Of a DNA stretch of 9,947 bases, positions 6,415 to 9,947 are shown in pieces. Position numbers and translations under genes: made by a program. The notes below the pieces were generated by a model. It saw nothing but the letters and a program-made list of their open reading frames with translations, was not told where the DNA came from and ran no database searches. Every line of letters starts with the position of its first letter. The stretch's first letter is position 1. The DNA comes from Miltoncostaeaceae bacterium (GTDB lineage Bacteria > Actinomycetota > Thermoleophilia > Miltoncostaeales > Miltoncostaeaceae), in assembly GCA_030598075.1 (NCBI GenBank), contig JAUVQP010000043.1, positions 1-9,947 on the forward strand. The letters run 5' to 3'.

Positions 6415-7187
6415 CGGGGCCGGCGCCGCTCCCCGCACTTCTGTCGCGGGCGCGCGCTCCCTGGCGCACCCCGGCCCCGCGACCGGCGGCGGACGCGGCC
6501 GGCGCGCGGGGTCCCGACCATGACCTCCTTGGCGCGGTGATCGACAGCGCGAGCGACGGATGGCGCGTCGACTACCGGAGAGTCGGGCGCTCGGCCGAGC
6601 TGGCGGCGTACGGACGTCAGCTCGGCACAACCGACCCCGACGCGCTCGACCGACTCGGCCAGGTGGCCTTTTGGATCAACGCCTACAACGCGTGCGTGCT
6701 CGCGCTCGTCGGGGCGCGATGGCCGCTCGCGAGCATCGTGGAGATCCCCGGCGCCTTCACCAACATCCGCTTCGCCGTGGGCGGGCGCAGGATGACCCTG
6801 GACGACATGGAGCACGGCAAGGCCCGGCGCCTCGGCGAGCCGCTCGTGCACGTCGGCCTCAACTGCGGATCGGTGGGCTGCCCGCCTCTCCGCGGGTACG
6901 GGGGGGACGTGCTGGCAGAGCTGGAGGTGAACGGGCGCCGCTACCTCGCCGACACGGCGCGGGGCGCCCGGCTGGACGGCGACCGGCTACTCGTGAGCCG
7001 CATCTTCCAATGGTTCGGCGGCGACTTCGCGCCGCTCGGGGCGGGCCCGTCGGCAGCGTCGACGCTCGCGGCCGTCGCCAAGCCGGCGCGGGTGCTCCCG
7101 GCGCTTTCACCCCTGCTCCCGCCGCGGCTTCGCACCGCCAGGAGCGTGGGCTTCCTCGATTACGACTGGTCGGTCAACGGCCGCTGA
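6411..7187 (+). CDS. DUF547 domain-containing protein
   Basis: The 258-residue product matches the DUF547 family (function unknown). Signature blocks in order are: VAFWINAYNACVLALV (85-100), SIVEIPGAF (108-116), a TLDDMEHG motif (129-136) typical of the family's 'LTLDDIEHG' block, and HVGLNCGSVGCPPLRGY (147-163) with Cys152 and Cys157. A YLAD segment and the C-terminal FLDYDWSVNG, equivalent to the family's 'YDWSLN' ending, follow. The first ~35 residues are a Pro/Ala/Arg-rich leader without a recognisable signal peptide. The GTG at 6411 is chosen because it overlaps the preceding stop; the frame is open far upstream, but that part crosses other genes and a tRNA. The 3' end overlaps the convergent membrane-protein gene by 28 bp. 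The conserved His/Cys residues suggest a catalytic or thiol role, which is inference. Confidence 0.85.
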   Translation: MTGPAPLPALLSRARAPWRTPAPRPAADAAGARGPDHDLLGAVIDSASDGWRVDYRRVGRSAELAAYGRQLGTTDPDALDRLGQVAFWINAYNACVLALVGARWPLASIVEIPGAFTNIRFAVGGRRMTLDDMEHGKARRLGEPLVHVGLNCGSVGCPPLRGYGGDVLAELEVNGRRYLADTARGARLDGDRLLVSRIFQWFGGDFAPLGAGPSAASTLAAVAKPARVLPALSPLLPPRLRTARSVGFLDYDWSVNGR

Positions 7188-7963
7188 GGGCGATGCGAGG
7201 ACCGGCGCCGGCGCGTGAGTGCCGCGCGGGCGAGGAGGGTGGGCGCGATGATCAGCGCGGCGATGTCGAACATGACGTAGACCCCGGCGATGCCGCTCGG
7301 CGGATTGCCGTCGGGAATTCCGAGCAGCGGAACCTGGCTCGCCCACGTCCACGTGCCGATGGCGGTGCCGTAGATCTCGATGAACGCCACGGCGAGAAAG
7401 ACGCCGACGTAGATGGTCGGCGCCCGTCCGCGCCACAGGAAGACGAGCAGGAAGAGCGCCCCCGAGGCACCCGCGACGTCCAGGCGCGGCAGGACGAGGA
7501 GCCCGAGGACGGCCCACGTCGCGACGCCGGCCGCCGCCACGACGCGAACGAGGGACGCGCGGGCGCGGACCGCCGCGATCTGGCTGAAGCGAATTCCCGT
7601 CAGGTAGACGAGCGCGTGTCCGGCCGGCACGAACAGCGGCAGGTTGCCCAGGCGGTACTCGTAGACGCCCCAGATGATCGAGCCGGCGATCTCGGTCGCC
7701 GTCGCGACGACGACCACGATCGCCGTCTGCGCCCGCTCGAGCGGTGAGAGGTACGCGAAGACCATCGCGAGGTAGGCCCACACCACGAGGCTCAACAGCA
7801 TCTGCTGCGAGAGCGACGTGAAGCTGTCGAGCCAAAGACCGACCGCGGTCAAGACCAGGGTGAGCAGGCAGAACCAGCCCGGGGAGCGCACCAAGCGCTC
7901 GATGACCCCCGCGTCGCGGCCGGGCGCGACTGCGATGTCTCTCGGCGTGACGCTTCCCGGCAC
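7160..7963 (-). CDS. Polytopic membrane protein of unknown function
   Basis: The 267-residue product is an integral membrane protein with about seven predicted hydrophobic segments (roughly 30-46, 55-72, 80-100, 110-128, 138-158, 165-205 as one or two, and 225-246) and an Arg-rich C-terminus. Polar residues inside or beside the segments (Glu91, Glu102, His116, Glu196) and motifs such as IIWGVYEYRLGNLPLF, PAGHALVY, IEIYGTAIGTWTW and PDGNPPSGIAG look conserved rather than random. The two E-x-x-G...Y blocks recall the layout of carotenoid-biosynthesis DUF422/CruF membrane proteins, but the match is too loose to name it. The GTG at 7963 directly follows GGAG, so the start may instead be TTG/GTG at codons 24-25. 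It is divergent from the riboswitch operon and converges on the DUF547 gene. The frame, hydrophobicity pattern and length support a real gene. Confidence 0.75.
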   Translation of the reverse strand: MPGSVTPRDIAVAPGRDAGVIERLVRSPGWFCLLTLVLTAVGLWLDSFTSLSQQMLLSLVVWAYLAMVFAYLSPLERAQTAIVVVVATATEIAGSIIWGVYEYRLGNLPLFVPAGHALVYLTGIRFSQIAAVRARASLVRVVAAAGVATWAVLGLLVLPRLDVAGASGALFLLVFLWRGRAPTIYVGVFLAVAFIEIYGTAIGTWTWASQVPLLGIPDGNPPSGIAGVYVMFDIAALIIAPTLLARAALTRRRRSSHRPQRPLTDQS

Positions 7964-7998
7964 CTCCGCAATCTCTCACACCGCCGGGAGCTGGGCAC

Positions 7999-8028
7999 GT
8001 GACATGGGCCCCGCCGGCACGTTAGGAT
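7999..8028 (+). promoter_or_regulatory. Promoter of the cobalamin-riboswitch operon
   Basis: A -35 GTGACA (7999-8004, five of six consensus bases) and a -10 TAGGAT (8023-8028) are separated by 18 nt. The predicted start of transcription, near 8035, falls just before the riboswitch P1 stem at 8042. The position and the quality of both hexamers make this the most convincing two-part promoter in the window. Confidence 0.65.
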
Positions 8029-8041
8029 CGGGCCGCGTTTT

Positions 8042-8218
8042 CGGTCTCGCGGTCGCCTTTTGGGGCGCGCGAGAGGGAAGTCGGTGAGAATCCGACGCGG
8101 TCCCGCCACTGTGACCCGGAAGCGTCACCCGCTCGGCGAGAAGCCAGCCACTGGGGCAACCCGGGAAGGCGCGGGGGGCGCGCGATGACCGGGGAGCCAG
8201 GAGACCTGCCCGAGGCCG
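8042..8218 (+). ncRNA. Cobalamin (adenosylcobalamin-class) riboswitch
   Basis: This is a cis-regulatory RNA leader that binds a cobalamin and normally shuts off the downstream genes when B12 is plentiful. Visible elements are: closing stem P1, CGGTCTCG (8042-8049) with CGAGGCCG (8211-8218), eight pairs including one G-U; the P3 hairpin GTCGG (8080-8084) / CCGAC (8092-8096) preceded by GGGAA; the conserved CCGCCACTGTGAC (8103-8115); AAGCCA (8141-8146); GGGAAGGCG near 8163; and the B12 box AGCCAGGAGACCTGCC (8195-8210). Core blocks are in canonical order and spacing. It precedes two secreted-protein genes. Confidence 0.96.
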
Positions 8219-8233
8219 TCGCACCAGACAACA

Positions 8234-8250
8234 GTCCTCGAGGAAGGGAC
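8234..8250 (+). promoter_or_regulatory. Ribosome binding region with overlapping short stem (candidate expression platform)
   Basis: GAGGAAGGG lies about 7 nt before the GTG start at 8256. It overlaps the perfect palindrome TCCTCGAGGA (8235-8244), and GTCC (8234-8237) can pair with GGAC (8247-8250), holding the ribosome site in a small hairpin. No U-tract terminator lies between the riboswitch and the gene, so control is more likely at translation initiation. The alternative pairing has not been worked out. Confidence 0.45.
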
Positions 8251-8255
8251 CCTCA

Positions 8256-9464
8256 GTGCGCACCTCTGTGAGCCTCGGCATCGCCGTGGCCGTCGCCGCC
8301 ATCGCGGCGGGCCCGGCCGGCGCCACCACCTCCGTCGCCGTCGTCGATCGATTCGGACCCACCGCGGTCGAGGTCGACCCGAGCACGCCGGTCACCATCG
8401 CCGACGACTTCGACTCAGACTCGTTCTCCGTCGCGGGCAACAGCGCGACCGCCCAGCTGCGTGCCGGAGCGACGGCCGCCGGCGTGGGGGTCGGCTTCGA
8501 CGTCTTCTCGTTCGGCTCGTTCGTCAGCCGCGTGGGCGACCCCCTGGCCTCCGGACGGGCATACCGATTGACCGTCAACCACCGGGGCGCATCCGTGGGG
8601 GCCGACGACATCCGCCTCGTCGAAAACGACTACGCGCAGTGGTCGCCGCTGGCCTTCGCCGACTTCGGGACACCGGAGCTGTCGATCGTGACGACCTCGG
8701 ACATCGTTCCCGTGGGATCGAGCGTGCGCATCACCGTCCTCGCCCACGACGTGGCGACGGGAGCCGGCTCGACGGCGGCCGGCGCCACGGTGCGCTTCGG
8801 CGACAGGACCGCCACGACCGGCGGGGCCGGAACCGCCACGTTCCTGGCGCTCAGCGCCGGACCGCTCGTCGTTGAGGCGAGCCGCGCCGCGTCGGTATCG
8901 AGCCCCCCCACCACCGTGTGCGCGTTCGCCGGCGATCCGTCGGCCTGCGGCGTCGGCGCGCTTCCGGCCGCAGGCTCGGCGGGCTCGCCCGGGGCCGCCG
9001 GCCCCGAGCGCGCGAGAACGGTCGGCGCCGCGGGGGCGACCGCCGACGCGGTGCCGCCCGGCAGCCGCGTCATCTTCCCGCGCATCGGCCGCTCCCACCG
9101 CGCGGTGCGGGCCATCCGCGGCACCGCGGGACCGGATCGCTCTGACATCTCGGGGGTCGAGGTGGCGCTCGCGCGGCGCGTCGGCACGCAGTGCCGTTTC
9201 CGCACCCGCTCGCGCAGCTTCACCAAGCCTCGCTCGTGCGTCGACCGCCTCTACCTCACCGCGCGGCAATCGGGCGCACACTGGCTCCTGCCGGTCGCCC
9301 GCGCGTCCCTTCCGCGCGGCCTCTACCGGGTGTGGAGCCGGGCCACCGACGGCGCGGGCAACCGCGAGCGGGTGGGGCTGGCGCGCGTGAACACGGGCCA
9401 GTTCAGGATCCGTGCCGCCAAGCGCCTTCGCGCGCCCGCTCGCCGACGCGCTGCGGAACGATGA
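8256..9464 (+). CDS. Secreted protein with DUF4430-like (intrinsic factor beta-domain-like) N-terminal domain, under B12 riboswitch
   Basis: The 402-residue product is exported: residues 1-23 form a signal peptide with an A-x-A type site (PAGA|TT). Residues about 27-146 resemble DUF4430, the beta-domain fold of the C-terminal half of transcobalamin/intrinsic factor. The signature run is FGSFVSRVG (86-94), YRLTVNHRGASVGADDIRL (103-121) and ENDYAQW (123-129), equivalent to the family's 'W-x-x-W-V-N-G ... G-ADDI-L-x-x-GD-x-x-x-W'. Residues ~147-220 look like an Ig/Big-type beta domain (AGATVRFGDRTATTGGAG). An Ala/Gly/Pro linker leads to a C-terminal module (~275-390) with paired cysteines (QCRFRT, KPRSCVDRLYL) and YRVWSRATDGAGNRE, a type seen in exported actinobacterial proteins. 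The basic C-terminus (RRRAAER) shows no LPXTG. The GTG start has a strong GAGGAAGGG site. The stop overlaps the next gene's ATG (ATGA). A cobalamin-capture role is inferred from fold plus riboswitch; direct ligand binding is unproven. Confidence 0.8.
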   Translation: MRTSVSLGIAVAVAAIAAGPAGATTSVAVVDRFGPTAVEVDPSTPVTIADDFDSDSFSVAGNSATAQLRAGATAAGVGVGFDVFSFGSFVSRVGDPLASGRAYRLTVNHRGASVGADDIRLVENDYAQWSPLAFADFGTPELSIVTTSDIVPVGSSVRITVLAHDVATGAGSTAAGATVRFGDRTATTGGAGTATFLALSAGPLVVEASRAASVSSPPTTVCAFAGDPSACGVGALPAAGSAGSPGAAGPERARTVGAAGATADAVPPGSRVIFPRIGRSHRAVRAIRGTAGPDRSDISGVEVALARRVGTQCRFRTRSRSFTKPRSCVDRLYLTARQSGAHWLLPVARASLPRGLYRVWSRATDGAGNRERVGLARVNTGQFRIRAAKRLRAPARRRAAER

Positions 9465-9947
9465 GGCGCGCCGCCGCCGCCCTCGTCATCGCGGGGCTCG
9501 GCCTCGCGCCGGCGATGGCCACAGCCGGGCCCGACGACGCGGCCGCGCTGCGCGCCGCCGCGTGGCTCGAGCGCCAACCCGTGACCGGCATGCCGGGCGG
9601 TCAGCAGGCGGACGCGATCGTCGCGCTCCGCGCCGCGGGTCGACCCCCCGCCCGGCTTCGGACGCGACTCTCGCGCCTGGCCCGCGTCGCCCCGGGCTAC
9701 GCGACCACCGCCGGGGCCGCGGCCAAGGTCTCGCTCGCGGCATCGGCAGCCGGCGCGGACCCCTCGTCCCTTCGCGGCGTGGACTACCTGCGCCGAATCC
9801 GGGTGCGTTACGCGTCGGGTCGCTACGGAGTCACCGCGTTCGACCAAGCGCTCTCGATGCTCGCGCTCTCCGCGGCCGGCCGGCCGGTGCCCGCCGCCGC
9901 GCGGTCGGCGCTGCGGCGGACGCGCGGATCGGGAGGGTGGGGCTTCG
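9461..9947 (+). CDS. Secreted alpha/alpha-toroid (prenyltransferase/squalene-cyclase repeat-like) protein, partial
   Basis: The frame is open from the ATG at 9461 to the right edge, 162 residues. Residues 1-22 form a signal peptide (MRRAAAALVIAGLGLA..., likely cut after ATA). After it come helical hairpin repeats: AAAWLERQPV ... QQADAIVALRAAG, then GYATTAGAAAKVSLAASAAG with GVDYLRRI, then YGVTAFDQALSMLALSAAG ending in GSGGWGF at the window edge. The 'A-x-x-x-L-A-L-x-A-A-G' helices and GGWGF turns are typical of the prenyltransferase/squalene-oxidase repeat alpha/alpha barrel, which is also the fold of the N-terminal half of intrinsic factor/transcobalamin. The ATG overlaps the stop of the preceding gene (ATGA), so the two exported proteins are translationally coupled under the same riboswitch. 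Enzymatic terpene chemistry is unlikely for an exported protein in this context. The assignment rests on repeat pattern, and the rest of the protein is not visible. Confidence 0.72.
   Translation, partial: MRRAAAALVIAGLGLAPAMATAGPDDAAALRAAAWLERQPVTGMPGGQQADAIVALRAAGRPPARLRTRLSRLARVAPGYATTAGAAAKVSLAASAAGADPSSLRGVDYLRRIRVRYASGRYGVTAFDQALSMLALSAAGRPVPAAARSALRRTRGSGGWGF

Noticed and set aside
6560..7747. Plus-strand open frame of 395 codons
   Set aside because: It is an out-of-frame shadow of the DUF547 gene and antisense to the membrane-protein gene; composition is Arg/Asp/Gly-biased without domains.
8415..9281. Minus-strand open frame of 288 codons
   Set aside because: It is antisense to the secreted DUF4430-like gene, which has a riboswitch, ribosome site and signal peptide; the product is low-complexity.
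1..9947. CRISPR arrays, insertion sequences or long direct repeats
   Set aside because: No regularly spaced repeats, transposase-like frames or terminal inverted repeats were seen by reading; the window looks like ordinary chromosome on its left side.

Overview
The window is very GC-rich, uses GTG starts freely, and carries the gene order tRNA-Gln - glmU - prs - (arsC-like) - rplY/ctc - pth - mfd on the minus strand. The glmU-prs-ctc-pth run with mfd nearby is a known actinobacterial neighbourhood. Together with the style of the secreted proteins at the right end (Ala/Gly-rich linkers and a C-terminal 'RATDAAGN-like' domain), it suggests a high-GC actinobacterium, possibly of the Thermoleophilia/Solirubrobacterales type. 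The lineage is an inference from gene content only.

Left part (1-5750, all minus strand): a housekeeping block read from right to left. A TATAAT promoter precedes tRNA-Gln(UUG). Then come glmU (UDP-GlcNAc synthesis), prs (PRPP synthesis, overlapping glmU by 14 nt), a low-molecular-weight-phosphatase-fold arsenate reductase, rplY/ctc (ribosomal protein bL25 with an acidic tail), pth (peptidyl-tRNA hydrolase), and mfd (transcription-repair coupling factor, joined to pth by a GTGA overlap and cut by the window edge). The theme is cell-wall precursor, nucleotide precursor, translation and repair.

Middle (5826-7963): a small minus-strand hypothetical gene and a divergent plus-strand pair, a short hypothetical gene coupled by GTGA overlap to a DUF547 gene. 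The DUF547 gene ends in a 28-bp tail-to-tail overlap with a minus-strand gene for a polytopic membrane protein of unknown role.

Right part (7999-9947, plus strand): the most interesting section. A good promoter (GTGACA - 18 nt - TAGGAT) is followed by a clear cobalamin (AdoCbl) riboswitch with a P1 stem, P3 stem and B12 box. It controls two secreted-protein genes joined by an ATGA overlap. The first protein looks like a DUF4430-type beta domain (the fold of the C-terminal half of mammalian intrinsic factor/transcobalamin) plus extra extracellular domains. The second, cut by the window end, looks like an alpha/alpha-toroid protein of the prenyltransferase/squalene-cyclase-repeat type (the fold of the N-terminal half of intrinsic factor). 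The arrangement reads as a two-gene, split intrinsic-factor-like cobalamin-capture system. This is a hypothesis: the riboswitch is directly visible, the domain assignments come from motif recognition, and B12 binding by the proteins is inferred.
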